Assembly (NCBI GenBank): GCA_964017195.1 | Contig: OZ024895.1 | Coordinates: 25,895,875-25,959,874, forward strand | Source: Siderastrea radians | Taxonomy: Eukaryota; Cnidaria; Anthozoa; Scleractinia; Rhizangiidae | DNA: 64,000 nt | Reading direction: 5' to 3' | Shown: piece by piece, positions 11,896-23,057 of the stretch | How the letters are laid out: each line of letters begins with the position of its first letter | How positions within the stretch are numbered: the stretch's first letter is position 1 | The notes under the pieces: model-generated | What the model was told of the DNA's origin: nothing | The model's database searches: none | The model's input: the letters and a program-made list of their open reading frames with translations, nothing else | Translations under genes and position numbers: made by a program

Positions 11896-12288
11896 TCAAC
11901 AGGGGTGTTTTGGACTGGTTGACTTTGGGTCTGGTTGGTTCAGCTGTTGTAGGTGATGTGCTGGTCTGGTTGTGTTGGGGTTGCACACAGGACTGGTATC
12001 CGCAGTCTGACCAAATGGTTCCTTGGACTTGCGAAGGTGTCGATGATTTCTTCTGTACAGTTTGCCATCTTTAGTCCTGACTTCGTAAGACCGAATGTCA
12101 ACTTGTTCTTCAAAACGTGCTTTGAACCATTTTCTTTCTCTGTCACCTTGGTTAGGGGCGACTCGCACAATCTCTCCTGATTGTAAGGGTGGAAGTTCCT
12201 TGCTGGTCCGATCGCAATACTTGGTTTGTTTGGACTTCTGTTTGATCAGTTTCTCTTTCACATCTTCTTGGACCTTTGGCTTTAACAA
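11896..12288 (-). pseudogene. Ty3/Gypsy integrase C-terminal remnant
   Basis: 130 codons with the typical tail of a Ty3/Gypsy polyprotein after the integrase core: LPPLQSGEIVRV, RKWFKARFEEQ, RSYEVRTKDGKLYRRN and HRHLRK. No reverse transcriptase or integrase core is seen upstream (to the right), so this is a truncated relic. The LTR-like repeat at 11389 lies on its 3' side as expected. Confidence 0.75.
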
Positions 12289-13000
12289 GGAACTGGTGGT
12301 GGGAAGCAGTGTTCTTGCTGTGCATCCGATATTATTTATTCACTAGTATGTCCGGTATTTCATACCTGACAAAATCTATCTGTTTGCGTGATAAAAACAG
12401 CAGAAATCCCAAGTAATCACTAAGTTTTGTAAACGCTGCCCCTTATCAACGAAATGTCCTCAAAAACAGGGCAATAAACATTTCAACGCTTACCTTTACT
12501 TAAGCTGAATACGCCTCAAAACCCAAAAAGAGGAAATTAGACTCCTTTCTACCTTTCATTTTTTTCCTAACCAACACTACTTCAAACAGAAAAGTAAAAC
12601 AGACTTTTAACATTGGCCTTTGCTGACCTACTTTGCCCAATTAGCAGTTCCTGTATGTAATGAACTGTAGTAGTTCGTGGTTTCCGGTGACCTGTTATGG
12701 ACAATTTGCACTTCTGGTATGTAAGGAATTTTAAATGTATGTAAACATACTATATTATGGACGTCCGACACGATCTGTCACCGTATTCCCTTTAAAAACA
12801 CGTTTTATAAACACGTCTACAGCGATTCTAATGTATTTTGTCAATACTACCCTGAAGTTTTCTGTGATCTTACATGGAAAATTAAATTCAACTTAAAAAG
12901 ATCTTCACTAAAGATCATCATTGTTTATTCACTAGTATGTCCGGTATTTGATAGATTGGATCTCCAACCTGATAAAATTTACGTGTTTACGTCATTATTG
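12289..13000. other. Unassigned non-coding DNA with a short repeat
   Basis: The string TTATTCACTAGTATGTCCGG occurs at about 12336 and again at about 12924, both followed by similar sequence (CCTGACAAAATC and CCTGATAAAATT). This suggests direct copies of one repeat flanking about 570 bp. No gene seen. Confidence 0.4.
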
Positions 13001-13232
13001 GCAAGAACGTCATGCTAGCCCACATATAAGGCGCTAATGTGAAGGTAAGTGAGTACAAGTGAAGGGAAGTGAGTACAAATGAAGGAAAGTGAGTACAAAT
13101 GAAGGAAAGTGAGTACAAGTGAAGGAAAGTGTGTGCTAGTGGCGGTAGGTGCGTTAATCAGTTGGTGTATATATTCATACAGGATTGTAATGTTATTAGT
13201 GCCTTATATGTGGGCTAGCATGACGTTCTTGC
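13001..13232. mobile_element. Small TIR element with internal minisatellite
   Basis: A perfect 32-bp inverted repeat (13001-13032 and 13201-13232, beginning GCAAGAACGTCATGC) brackets 168 bp. Inside are about five copies of a 20-bp unit containing GAAGGAAAGTGAGTACAA (13041-13130). Part of the arm recurs at 13241-13256 (GGCTAGCATGACGTT). Looks like a MITE or foldback element. Confidence 0.7.
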
Positions 13233-13526
13233 CTATATGTTGGCTAGCATGACGTTTTGGCCTCATTATAACATCAAACCCATTGTTCAAAAGGCGCGCG
13301 AACTCAAGAGGACTAAGTAACTGACGGACATGACGACGACGAAAACGATAAAAAAGTCCATTTTACGAGTGGGTGTGACGTGCGTTACCGCACGTGCGCC
13401 GCCTAATAAATCTGGATTGCGGCGTTTCCGTGGATTCAAAATGGCGGCGCGTTGAAAGACAATCTTCACTCAGTTGCGACTTTGAAAGCTTGAATTCACT
13501 CTACAGCGGCTTTCCACAACACGACG

Positions 13527-13723
13527 AGTAGTAATAGGTGAATTCGACAAATACCACCATCGCTCGCGTCGGTTATTACGGTGGGAGGTTTAAAACACGA
13601 AAATAATACTCTGGGGATCAGGTTGTATTTGTCGAATTCACCTATTACTACTGAACAAGGAGTAAATACCACCTCATCCGTACACCTGTATATACATCTT
13701 TTAAACCACCCAGCGTACAAACC
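13527..13723 (+). repeat. Left Polinton TIR with damaged palindrome
   Basis: Matches the reverse complement of 34560-34812 except for a deletion of about 55 bp after 13558. The outer 126 bp (13527-13652) is a palindrome whose left arm is shortened by that deletion. Homology to the right end stops after ACAAACC at 13723. Confidence 0.9.
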
Positions 13724-13830
13724 AATACCACATCGAGAATCACATCTTGTATTATATCAAAAGTTTCTCAATTAGAGAATCGCACATCTTGATATCAAAA
13801 GTTTCTCAAGTATTAAGTATACAAGTCATA

Positions 13831-14172
13831 ATGTCCGCAGAAAACATTGAAAAAATTGAACAAGTATCGTTGGATTTACCCCTTGTGTATGAGGATCTCT
13901 GTAACATGTTCGAAAACATATGCAAGTTTTATAATCGTAGAATGATTAGTAAACGATTAGCAAGGGGTTGGAAAGAAATTCGTGAGGATATTCTTGATGC
14001 GCCGGTTTGTGAAGAGCGACAACGAATCGTAAATGTAGGGACGTTTAGTAATCTTTATGATATAGGTGCTGAATCAACCGGGGTATGTTCAATTTGTGAT
14101 GAAAATGGAGTTATTCATCATATCGTTTTACCATGCAACGAAGAATTTATTGGTTTTTTGGGAAGAGGATGA
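13831..14172 (+). CDS. Small Polinton protein with Cys/His motif, unknown
   Basis: 113-residue open frame, the first gene inside the left TIR. Start chosen at 13831 because TATACA (13818-13823) lies just upstream, matching the spacing at other genes of this element. The N-terminal two thirds is charged and helical (NMFENICKFYNRR). The end has CSIC, HH and a late Cys (VCSICDENG, IHHIVLPC), which could bind zinc. I do not recognise the family. It is one of few intact frames here, but it is short. Confidence 0.5.
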   Translation: MSAENIEKIEQVSLDLPLVYEDLCNMFENICKFYNRRMISKRLARGWKEIREDILDAPVCEERQRIVNVGTFSNLYDIGAESTGVCSICDENGVIHHIVLPCNEEFIGFLGRG

Positions 14173-14897
14173 TTAGATGTTCTTTCGCGCCCCGAGCCAA
14201 GTCTGAATTTAAATATATCGAAATGGTCTAATGAACAAGTTTAAACCGGTGGCCCTTTTAGAACAGACAGCTCACGTAAACATGGGCCCGCAATGCGTGC
14301 AGAACCGACGAAGTGTTGGTTCGTCTCGAAAAGAAAGCAAGCGAGCCGTGCGTGACTGCAGCTTCAATAACATTCAAGCATCTGTAACAGCAAGTTGCAG
14401 TAAAAGTGTGTAACTGTAACTAACGCTTAAATTTGACCAACTGAAAAGGCGACCAATACCCTGGAAAGGAGGTCAACTGAATTATTCACCCTCTCCTCAC
14501 CAAACATAGCTCCACAAACTATGCAATCTTCACTCAAGATCATTTTTCGCTGTCTTTTGGTTGGTCTTCCTCAAAACCCGGAACAAAAATTCTCAAAACA
14601 GACGCATTTCAAAAAATGGGCGACAAATTTCCCAATATAAAAGTAACCACATCTTCACGATTGATCAGTATGGGCACCGTGACAGCCCAAAAGAATTGAA
14701 CTTTTCCCCATACCTGGGAACCACGCTTTGTGCACAGTTTCCTTTAATCATGTCAAGGGCTCCTTAAGCCAAATTGTGAATGCAAATACGAAATAAATCA
14801 TTGCTATGCTCTATCGTACAGGTTACAAGAAAGCGCATTATAGGCATTTACCAGTCGTTTTGACCCACTCCACCCTCGACAAATGTTTCCACTTGGT
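14173..14897. other. Non-coding DNA inside the Polinton
   Basis: No supported gene; only short frames without recognisable motifs. Confidence 0.3.
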
Positions 14898-15416
14898 TCA
14901 ACGTGCTAACTGGCGTAACGAAAATTGTGACAGTATTTTGCCCTTTGCGTTACCGAATGACGTTATGTTTAAAATCTGATGACTCAGCTCATCTGTCTTA
15001 TCGCTTTGAATATTTAATTTTGTTGAATTAAACTAAAAAATTAAAAATTGATATACATTTGTCCACAACTGAACATGCTTTTACCAAGAGTTGTGAGCAA
15101 TGTATTTATATACTGTTGTGAATAGGGCACTATAAAAACATGATTATTGATAAAGACAAACACATTGTCAGAATCTCAACGTGCTAACCGGCGTGACGAA
15201 AATTGTGCAGTATTTTGTCTTTTGCGTTACCGAATGACGTAATGTTTAAAATCGGATGACTCAGCTCATCTGTCTTATCGCTTTGAATATTTTGTTGAAT
15301 TAAAATTAAAATTTAAAGGTAAATTTTGTCCACAACTGAACATGCCGTTATCAAGAGTTGTAAACGAAGCATTTATATACTGTTGTGAATATGGCACTAT
15401 ACAAACATGATTATCG
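14898..15416 (+). repeat. Tandem duplication, ~280-bp unit
   Basis: Copy 1 about 14898-15150 and copy 2 about 15178-15416. Both contain TTGCGTTACCGAATGACGT, GATGACTCAGCTCATCTGTC and TTATATACTGTTGTGAAT. Differences are scattered, so the duplication is not recent. Confidence 0.8.
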
Positions 15417-16197
15417 ATCTGGAGAAATTTATTTAGTAAATAGCGAAGTCGTCGCTTTATCTCAAACACGTTAAAGCATGTCTTATGACGTAATCGTTAA
15501 ATCTGGGTTCGTCTTCCGCAGTCAGCAAGTCAGTGTCTCGAACTCTAAAATCGAACAAATCGGTTCAAAATCAAAAGTAAACCAGAAAAATTAAAAAGAC
15601 TAACTGGTATATCCTTCTGTGCCGCTTATAGTATACTATCCAAGAAGATCCAGCCTCGTGTCGTACTTCATTTCCCACCTGCCAAAAACCTTTCTTAACG
15701 TTGGCAGCTAGACATTTTCAAGTAATAAACATAACCACAGCAACATACACCAGAATTTTCCTTTCATAACCTTTACTGAGAACGATTCTATCCTTACGAT
15801 GTCTCAGCAACACTTTGGTCCCACCAGCATCAACAGTGCCACTGGACTTCACCTCCTGTTATTATCAGTCCTCCTTGCTTTCTTTCACTAGTATTGCACA
15901 GATATTTCAGTCCGGTCAAAACCAACACTGCTCGGCGGAAGTGTCCTTCTATACCTACGATACTTTTTATGTGGACCCTTGTCCTATCGTGCGTGCGTGT
16001 GTGTACTAATTGATGGGCTTAACTGCAGAATACGTCATCCCATCCCGTGGGCCATAGCGAAATACACACCTTGTGAGCCTTACACGACGTATTTTGACCG
16101 ACCAAACCAGTCGACCCTCTTGACACGACTGCTCTAACTCGACTTCGTCGGTTAAAAACGAAAAAAAAAGACAATAACTTTTCACGTGTACAACAAA
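15417..16197. other. Non-coding DNA inside the Polinton
   Basis: No supported gene or repeat boundary seen. Confidence 0.3.
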
Positions 16198-16301
16198 AGA
16201 ATACATACCAAATCTCCCTAGCGACTGAAAAAGTATAAATAGATTTTTTATTTACCTTTCAAACAGTTAGTTGCCAGGGAGATTTGGTATGTATTCTATT
16301 G
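16198..16301. repeat. Hairpin-forming inverted repeat
   Basis: AGAATACATACCAAATCTCC at about 16199 is complementary to GGAGATTTGGTATGTATTCT at about 16279, with a loop of about 60 bp. Possibly a MITE remnant or foldback end. Confidence 0.65.
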
Positions 16302-16329
16302 TTACCCCGCCGTCAGGACGGGGTCTAGT

Positions 16330-18640
16330 AATACCCGTTTTTTTTTTTTTGTCGTGGTCACTTGCCCCAGAGCTCCGCTCGGTCAAAACAATACTTGCCG
16401 GTAATGTGCGTTCGTTTAGCGTTTATTCGCCAGAATTTTCATGAAAGTTGGTGTAGAAAACTACTGGCGATTTAATGGCATAAAAACCGCTTCGCTGAAA
16501 GCAAGAACGAAGGTGCTAGCGAGCTTTGAAACTGGCATGAATTCTAGTAACTTGCCCTGGCACGTAAACATTACATCACTGAAACACAGAAGCCGATTCG
16601 GAGAAGTCCCTCGCTTTCCCAAGTTGAATAATTCAACAGTGAAATGCAAGCAGTTTCTGGGCAGTTTTGCTTTGCTTCGCCAAAATCTTTAGGAAAAGTT
16701 GTGTAGAAAAGTACAAGAAATTCAATGGAGTTGACTTCTCTTCGATGAGAGCAAGGACGAAGGTGCTAGCGAGCCTTGAAAGCCAATGATTCATGCTACG
16801 TGCCGTAGCACATAAACATTACGTCATTGAAAGACAGAAGCCGATTCGGAGAAGTAAACTTGCTTGCACCAAATCACTCACCGAATCACGGCCTAAAATA
16901 GACTTTTACGTTTTTTTTGCCCATAGCTACCAGTTTCCTTTAGATTTTAGAATAAGTTTCTTTATCAAGAAATCTATTTAAATTTCCGAGCCCTTGCTAT
17001 TTAGAATTACGCTGGCATGTCAGTTCGTTTATTTAAAAAAACGTGACGTAACTGAGTCACGCTACGGTCAAAATATTTCGTCACGTTCTTCTTCACGAAA
17101 GCTAGGACAAAGGGATGACCAAAGAATGAGGGATGGGGTTCATACTATCAGGGATTCATGTTATCACAGGGAGAAGGGTGCGGAGAAGACGTAAGGGGGA
17201 ATGGCAGCAAACCCGTCAAAGGTACGATAAATCACCAACTTTAAAATTTACACGCCTTGGGCTCGTATGTTGAGTGACCGTAACATATTTTGCCCCCTGG
17301 GAGGAGGAGAAAAACGGCGGGTCCAATGCCCCTGGGGCGTTTCTTGTTTTTTTTGGTGGTCAGTTGCCCCAGACCTCCGCTCGGTCAAAACAATACTTCC
17401 CGGTAAACTTTGTTCGTTTAGCGTTTATTCGCCAGAATTTTCATGAAAGTTGGTGCAGAAAATTACCGGCGATTTAATGGCATGAAAATTCCTTCGATGA
17501 AAGCAATAACGAAGGTGCTAGCGAGCTTTGAAGCTGGCATGAATTTGCCAAACCTGCCCTGGCACGTAAACATTACATCACTGAAACACAAAAGGCGATT
17601 CGGGGAAGCCCATTGCTTTCGCCAAGTTGAAAAATTCAACTGTGAAATGCAAGCATATTTTTGGCAGTTTTGCTTTGCTTCGCCAAAATCTTTAGGGAAA
17701 GTTGTGTAGGAAAGTACAAGAAATTCAATGGAGTTGACTTCTCTTCAATGATAGCAAGGACGAAGGTGCTAGCGAGCTTTGAAAGCCAATGATTCATGCT
17801 ACGTGCCGTAGCACATAAACATTACTTCATTGAAACACAGAAGCCGATTCGGAGAAGTAAACTTGCTTGCACCAAATCACTCATCGAATCACGGCCTAAA
17901 ATAGACTTTTACGGTTTTTCATATATAGCTACCAGTTTCCTTCAGATTTTAGAATGAGTTTTTTATCAAGAAATCTATTTAAATTTCCGTGCTCTTGCTA
18001 TTTAGAATTACGCTGACATGTCAGTTCGTTTATTTAAAAAAAACGTGACTTAACTGAGTCACGCTATGGTCAAAATATTTCGTCACGTTCTTCTTCGCGA
18101 AAGCTACGACAAGTGGATGACCAAGGAATGAGGGATGGGGTTCATACTATCAGGGATTCATGTTACCACAGGGAGAAGGGTGTGGAGCAGACGCATAAGG
18201 GGAAATGGCAGCAAACACAGGTACGATAAATCATCAACTTTAAAATTTACTCCACTTGAGCTCGTATATTGAGTGACCGTAATATATTTTGCTCCCTGGG
18301 AGGAGGAGAAAAACGGCGGGGTCCAATGAAAGGAGGAACGAAGGTGCTAGCGAGCTTTGAAGCTGGAATGAATTCGCCTAACTTGCCGTGGCACGTAAAC
18401 ATTACATCACTGAAATACAGATGCCGATTCGGGGAAGTCCCTTGCTTTCGCCAAGTTGAATAATTCAACAGTCAAATGCAAGCAGTTTTTTGGCAGTTTT
18501 GCTTTGCTTCGCCAAAATCTTTACGGAAAGTTGTGTAGAAGAGTACAAGGAATTCAACAGAGTTAACATTTCTTCGACGAGAGCAAGGACGAATGTACTA
18601 GGGAGCTTAAGTTTGAAAGCTGGCATGAACTCGCGATCGC
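16330..18640 (+). repeat. Tandem array of a ~1.0 kb non-coding unit
   Basis: Unit 1 about 16330-17340, unit 2 about 17344-18290, unit 3 partial, 18290-18640. Identical blocks (TCCGCTCGGTCAAAACAATA; TTCGCCAGAATTTTCATGAA at 16425 and 17427) give a period near 1002 bp. Each unit contains two diverged half-copies sharing ACGAAGGTGCTAGCGAGC and AGAAGCCGATTCGG, so the unit itself arose by duplication. No conserved reading frame links the copies. Confidence 0.85.
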
Positions 18641-18782
18641 TATGAACTTAGTAATTATGATGTAAAGTATGTATGTATGAGTGCCAAGAAGTGAGTAATA
18701 CTGCCCTCCATAATTTCCCCCCGACCACAGGCCTTAAAAGTAAGAAATTAGAAATGAGAACCAAGATAAAAGAAAAATCTTC

Positions 18783-18854
18783 GACCCCGGCGGGATTCGA
18801 ACCCACGACCTCCGGATTAGAACACCGTCGCTCAACCAACTGAGCTACGAGGCC
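18783..18854 (-). tRNA. tRNA-Arg(UCU)-like gene or tRNA-derived relic
   Basis: 72 nt on the minus strand with an acceptor stem pairing 7/7 (two G-U), a D-arm with GCTCAGTTGGTTGAGC, and a T-arm with GGTTCGAATCC. The anticodon loop GTTCTAA would give UCU. The anticodon stem has mismatches at both ends (A-G, U-U), so it may be a pseudogene or the head of a SINE. No CCA is encoded. Confidence 0.55.
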
Positions 18855-18866
18855 AGGCTGAGTCAC

Positions 18867-19246
18867 ACTATGATCAAAATAATAATTTCATCACGCTCTT
18901 CGTCACGCACGCTAAAACAGGGTGATTAGGCAGGTCGTGTCTTGATTTATATTATCATCGCAAGCACGTAAAAGATACGATAAATCACCAACTTTTACCT
19001 GGCCGTAATATATTTTGGACCCCAAGGGCAGAGAGAACAACGGCGGGGTTAATGCCCCCTAGGGCTTTTCTTGTTTTGCACGTGAAACGGCTTTTGTCTC
19101 AGTGGCTATTCACATGATATTTATTTTCAAAATATCTGTGACATAATCTCTTATCTCCGATCGGGGTTTTTCCCAAATTGTGTTTACAGGCGCGTGACTT
19201 CGAGGTCCAATGAAGTCGTAATCAATATAAGCTTACACAGACATGA
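18867..19246. other. Non-coding DNA
   Basis: The first part (to about 19075) again resembles the ends of the 1 kb units (ACGATAAATCACCAACTTT, GTAATATATTTTG). No gene seen. Confidence 0.4.
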
Positions 19247-19566
19247 TTACATTAATTCGTAATCAACATATTCATTGCCGTCAGCAGACGTTTTGAGACC
19301 TATTTTGTAGACAAATTGAGAAGAATCGTCTTCCAGCAGGTCTTCTGCAAGGCGTTTAGGGGCCCACACACAAAAGTCATCTCCATTCTTTGTTTCTAAA
19401 GTTAAAATAGCTGAATTCCCAATTTGCCACTCCGCTGTGCAACTTTTTTAATTTTGTACACAGCGTCTGAAATATCCCGCCATTTTAAAATTTCTTTTCT
19501 TTGAAAGCTTTCCTCTGTTGGCCAATAGTCTTTTGAGATCGCTTGTTGATCTGTACAGACATCCAT
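19247..19566 (-). pseudogene. Small Polinton protein, possibly nucleic-acid binding
   Basis: About 106 codons in two frames, switched by a one-base indel between about 19400 and 19455, where an A-run codes IKK. The N-terminal half has KEILKWRDISDAVYKI; the C-terminal half has CVWAPKRLAEDL, FVYKIGLKTSADG and a YELM end just before the stop. The pattern of short strands resembles small proteins often found beside Polinton replication genes, but the function is my guess. It runs in the same direction as the next three genes. Confidence 0.5.
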
Positions 19567-19789
19567 AGTAAGATACATTGAAGATACATTCGTTTAATAG
19601 GGTGTGCTTTTCTGCTCGAGGTGAAATTCTGTGAAGCGGAACCGTTGCGTGACATTTTACTCAGAAAGAGACCGGAAGTCTATATTTCTCTTTCCCAGAC
19701 CTTTGACGAGCAGTAAAAAACATGGCGGGTGACTCGCACACACTTTTTTTTACATTTTTATATAAGAAAAAGGGTTTCATTTTTCAACT

Positions 19790-19975
19790 TTATGAGGAAA
19801 AAAAATCGTAATATGGGACTACATCTAGTCCTGAAGTGGGGTATCCATCTTTGTCACGAGTTGGTAACGATATTTTTGAAACACACTCACGAGTAATAAA
19901 TCTTATTTGCTTAATTTCGGGGGGTGTGAGAAGCTCAACTAGGTGATAGCAAATAGCTTGCAAGACTGCAATCAT
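19790..19975 (-). CDS. Small hypothetical protein
   Basis: 61 codons, family not recognised (MIAVLQAICYHLVELLTPPE). Support comes mainly from position: a TATAC-type motif (plus-strand GTATATT, 19986-19992) lies about 10 nt before the ATG, as at other genes of the element, and the orientation agrees with its neighbours. Confidence 0.35.
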   Translation of the reverse strand: MIAVLQAICYHLVELLTPPEIKQIRFITRECVSKISLPTRDKDGYPTSGLDVVPYYDFFSS

Positions 19976-20057
19976 TTTTTTCTGCGTATATTATTCTTCG
20001 AAGATTTTACAACGGAGCGAATGTTTCTTTATATTTTTTGCAAATAAATGCTGGTAT

Positions 20058-20507
20058 TTAGATGCAATGATCGGTGATGAAATTATCTATCATTTTCAAT
20101 CTATCAAGAAAGACCTTTTCGTCGAAAGCTTCGCCTCTGAGGTAGAAGCGAATCTCATCAAGGACTTTTTGGTATTCGATCCGGGCAAAATTTGCTTGTT
20201 CTGTCTTCTTATCGTATTTCTTAAGGCTAGCCGCTGCTTTTAAAATAAGACCTACCCCAGTTAAAATTGCAATGACAACGGGGTTCAGGGTTATTCCCCC
20301 GGCCACTGCGGTGCTGATAATTAATTTGCCAGCGGAAAGATTACAAACAAAATTTTTTCTTCGAAAACCGCGGTACAGCTTTTCATATCCAAAATGCTTC
20401 TTGTGGTAATGCGCATAAAAATCTTTCAGAATTTTAACTTTCTCTTTAGAAAGTGTCTGGTCGATATGGTTGAATTCGAAAATGTCCCGCATTGATATGT
20501 CCCGCAT
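20058..20507 (-). CDS. Small membrane protein with hydrophobic hairpin
   Basis: 149 residues. The centre (residues about 60-90; LIISTAVAGG, VVIAILTGVGLIL) is hydrophobic and long enough for one or two membrane segments, followed by a Lys-rich amphipathic stretch (KAAASLKKYDKK) and a C-terminal helix. The layout loosely recalls SLATT-type two-helix membrane proteins, but I cannot assign a family. TATATAAT at 20511-20518 lies four bases from the start. The first codons are duplicated (MRDIS-MRDIF), so the true start could be residue 6. No breaks seen. Confidence 0.6.
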   Translation of the reverse strand: MRDISMRDIFEFNHIDQTLSKEKVKILKDFYAHYHKKHFGYEKLYRGFRRKNFVCNLSAGKLIISTAVAGGITLNPVVIAILTGVGLILKAAASLKKYDKKTEQANFARIEYQKVLDEIRFYLRGEAFDEKVFLDRLKMIDNFITDHCI

Positions 20508-20668
20508 CGATATATAATAAATGAAAAAAATGTTTATGGCACTCTATATTCAATCAACAGTAAGAGTTCTTCATCTTTTACAACTGAAGCCAGTTCCACA
20601 GCCATATGACCAAACGACAGTACTAAATTAATATTTATTGTCTGTAATTGAGTTGTTTGGGTTGAATT

Positions 20669-22255
20669 TTAGGTGATTGATTGAGTTAAATGTGAACTAT
20701 GTTTTACTTTTAAAGAAATAGGCGTATATTGTCTTTTGAGCTTGAAATAGAGCACTTTTATAGTCAATATGTGGCTATAATCTGGAATGATTATTTTGTC
20801 ACAGCCATTTAATAAAACCGTGTTTCCATTTTTCGTATTCAAAACCCCATCTATGTAATGAACGGAACCACGCAAACGATGCCCGTTTAAAGACAGGTCT
20901 GTTTGCATTACCATTTGTCCATTTTCAATAACAAAAGCAGTGTCATAGACACTTGGATCAACGATTGAAACGGTTTCTTTAACACTATAAACGATTAGAT
21001 GTCCAATTTTTATGAATGATGAATCACGGACCGTGCCGTGCAGGTCGAGGAATATGTATTGCGGGGGTGAGCTACCCCATCTGTGAAAATGGATAACTGT
21101 TTTGGTGTACTTCTCGAATGTTTTGGTTGTATGATTAGAAATTGAAATCGTCGTGGCTTGTGGTGTTGCACTCACCTCATTCATTTCTGGTGGAAACCAT
21201 TCCACAACCATCCTGTAGTAACCGACCGGAAGTGGATGGAGGTTAAAACCGAGGCGTGACCGGTACTGGTTCGGTGAGTCGTCTTTTAACACGAGCCGGA
21301 GAACGTAAGCTTTTTTGTTTATTTGATGTGGAGACTCGGGAAAATCCTTAATACCCAAAATACCGATGTTGTTTTCACTCGACGATTCATCAACATCTTC
21401 CATCAAGTATCTGAAGGCGTCCTTTTTATTTGTCGAGCTAGTGATGTGGGATTCATGAATTGTTTGACTGACAAGATTTGACATAGATGTTATTTCACTT
21501 TGCATAAAATCAACATTAACTGCGGATTTCGGATATTTGCCATCGGTGTGTAAATTGACAATTGTATTATTATTTAAGTTTAAGTCTCCAGTCATACTGT
21601 TAGTGCCATCAAATTTGAGAAACTTTTTTTGTGTTATGTCATCAATTCTGTTGTTAACAAACTCGATACATGTGGCGTCTCTTGGGTTTGATGGAAGATC
21701 AAGATTGATAATCGAATTATTTTTCATATCAATATCAGCTGCTTTATCCAGTTTTTTTACAAGCTGATTATCGGCATACTTTTTGTTTGTGGCTTGATCT
21801 ACCTGTTCTGGGTCTTTTACGTTGTAGAGTGTATTATTATTCATATCAATGCTTGCTTCCATTTTCCCACCTTCCTTTTTTGAAAGAAAGATATTTTTCG
21901 TGTCCTGATAGTTTATTACCTTTGACAGATCACCTTGGACAGGATAAGGGTTGCTTTTTAATCGCAAAATATCGTACTTATTTTGCATGTCAATATCAGC
22001 AGAACCGCTGGCACTACCCTCAGGCCCAGGATCACCTTTGTCGCCTTTTGGACCCTGCGGTCCATTTTGCCCTTGGGGTCCCTGTGGACCGGCCTCCCCT
22101 CGAGGACCCTTCTCCCCTCGAGGACCCTTCTCCCCTCGGGGACCAATCGGACCTTGTGGTCCCGCGGGGCCTATATCACCCCTCGGCCCAGGAGGACCCA
22201 CCGTTTCACTTGTTGTTTGGCTTCCTTCACCTATTTGGCTGTTAATGTACCCCAT
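20669..22255 (-). CDS. Collagen-like fibre protein with tail-fibre-type repeats
   Basis: 528 residues and intact. Residues about 20-81 are some twenty uninterrupted Gly-X-Y triplets, predicting a collagen triple helix. Residues about 85-260 hold at least three copies of a repeat with the pattern IDMxNNxIxNL followed by [13 protein letters not shown] words, as in trimeric phage tail fibres. The last ~250 residues are a beta-rich domain with no recognised match. The trimeric stalk plus globular head suggests a receptor-binding spike of the virion; this is inference. The start ATG (22253-22255) overlaps the last base of the ATPase stop and is preceded by TATATA. Long open antisense frames here are a by-product of the CCN-rich complement. 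Confidence 0.8.
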   Translation of the reverse strand: MGYINSQIGEGSQTTSETVGPPGPRGDIGPAGPQGPIGPRGEKGPRGEKGPRGEAGPQGPQGQNGPQGPKGDKGDPGPEGSASGSADIDMQNKYDILRLKSNPYPVQGDLSKVINYQDTKNIFLSKKEGGKMEASIDMNNNTLYNVKDPEQVDQATNKKYADNQLVKKLDKAADIDMKNNSIINLDLPSNPRDATCIEFVNNRIDDITQKKFLKFDGTNSMTGDLNLNNNTIVNLHTDGKYPKSAVNVDFMQSEITSMSNLVSQTIHESHITSSTNKKDAFRYLMEDVDESSSENNIGILGIKDFPESPHQINKKAYVLRLVLKDDSPNQYRSRLGFNLHPLPVGYYRMVVEWFPPEMNEVSATPQATTISISNHTTKTFEKYTKTVIHFHRWGSSPPQYIFLDLHGTVRDSSFIKIGHLIVYSVKETVSIVDPSVYDTAFVIENGQMVMQTDLSLNGHRLRGSVHYIDGVLNTKNGNTVLLNGCDKIIIPDYSHILTIKVLYFKLKRQYTPISLKVKHSSHLTQSIT

Positions 22256-22601
22256 TATATATCTTCGTCAAAATCTTTCTTTATTATTTTTTGGGGCTTG
22301 TCATAGTAAAAGAAAGAATATTTTTTATCGGTGGCGCGATCTAACGTGGTATGATCAACACCTATCTCGTCCGCAATCCGCTTGTTTTCTCGTGGAAGAA
22401 ATCTGAAAATACAAAAATGGCTGCAGATATCCCGGATGTTTTTCGGCACCTTGTAGAAGGTTTGAGTGAGGTAAATAACGCAGCAGTTTCTGTGCCGCCC
22501 GTTGATAAAATAATTAATGATGCTGTTTTGGTTGCTTTCACAAACAATAAAGATGAAAGAAATAGTAAGTACACAGTGAAAAATTCTCGGAAAAAATTCC
22601 G

Positions 22602-22674
22602 AGCCCCCAGTAGGAATCGAACCCACGACCTTCCAGTTACCAGTTGGATGCTCTAACCACTGAGCTATGGTAAC
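22602..22674 (-). pseudogene. tRNA-Thr(GGU)-like sequence, copy 1
   Basis: A box TAGCTCAGTGG and B box GGTTCGATTCC are present; the anticodon loop would be CTGGTAA. The acceptor stem has one mismatch (A-G) and two G-U pairs. Part of the SINE-like insertion. Confidence 0.6.
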
Positions 22675-22984
22675 TCATATGGTGAGCAGGCCGCAGGCTA
22701 GGGGTTAAGTCTCAGGACATCGCATCTCGCGAGTACAATGGACACTAATCATAAGCAACACACTAAATTACCTGCATCTCGCAAGCACATTAAATAAGTG
22801 TTGTGTACACTTAGAGATTTAGTGAACCAGCCAGCCACCCAACGCTATAAAGATGAAACAAATAGTAAGTACACAGTGAAAAATTCTCGGAAAAAATGAT
22901 AAGTGTCCAGTGTACTCGCGAGATGCAATGTCCTGAGACTTAGCAGTGTCCTGAGACCCCTTGCCTGCGGCCTGCTCACCATAT

Positions 22985-23057
22985 GAGTAACCATAGCTCA
23001 GTGGTTAGAGCATCCAACTGGTAACTGGAAGGTCGTGGGTTCGATTCCTACTGGGGG
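22985..23057 (+). pseudogene. tRNA-Thr(GGU)-like sequence, copy 2
   Basis: Inverted copy of 22602-22674, nearly identical, same A and B boxes. Confidence 0.6.

Noticed and set aside
18648..18866. 72-codon minus frame with LVAQLVERRCSNPE
   Set aside because: This is the translation of a tRNA-like sequence, a common false gene call.
21787..22406. Plus-strand Pro-rich frames opposite the fibre gene
   Set aside because: They are the complement of the Gly-X-Y coding segment; the minus-strand gene explains the open frames.
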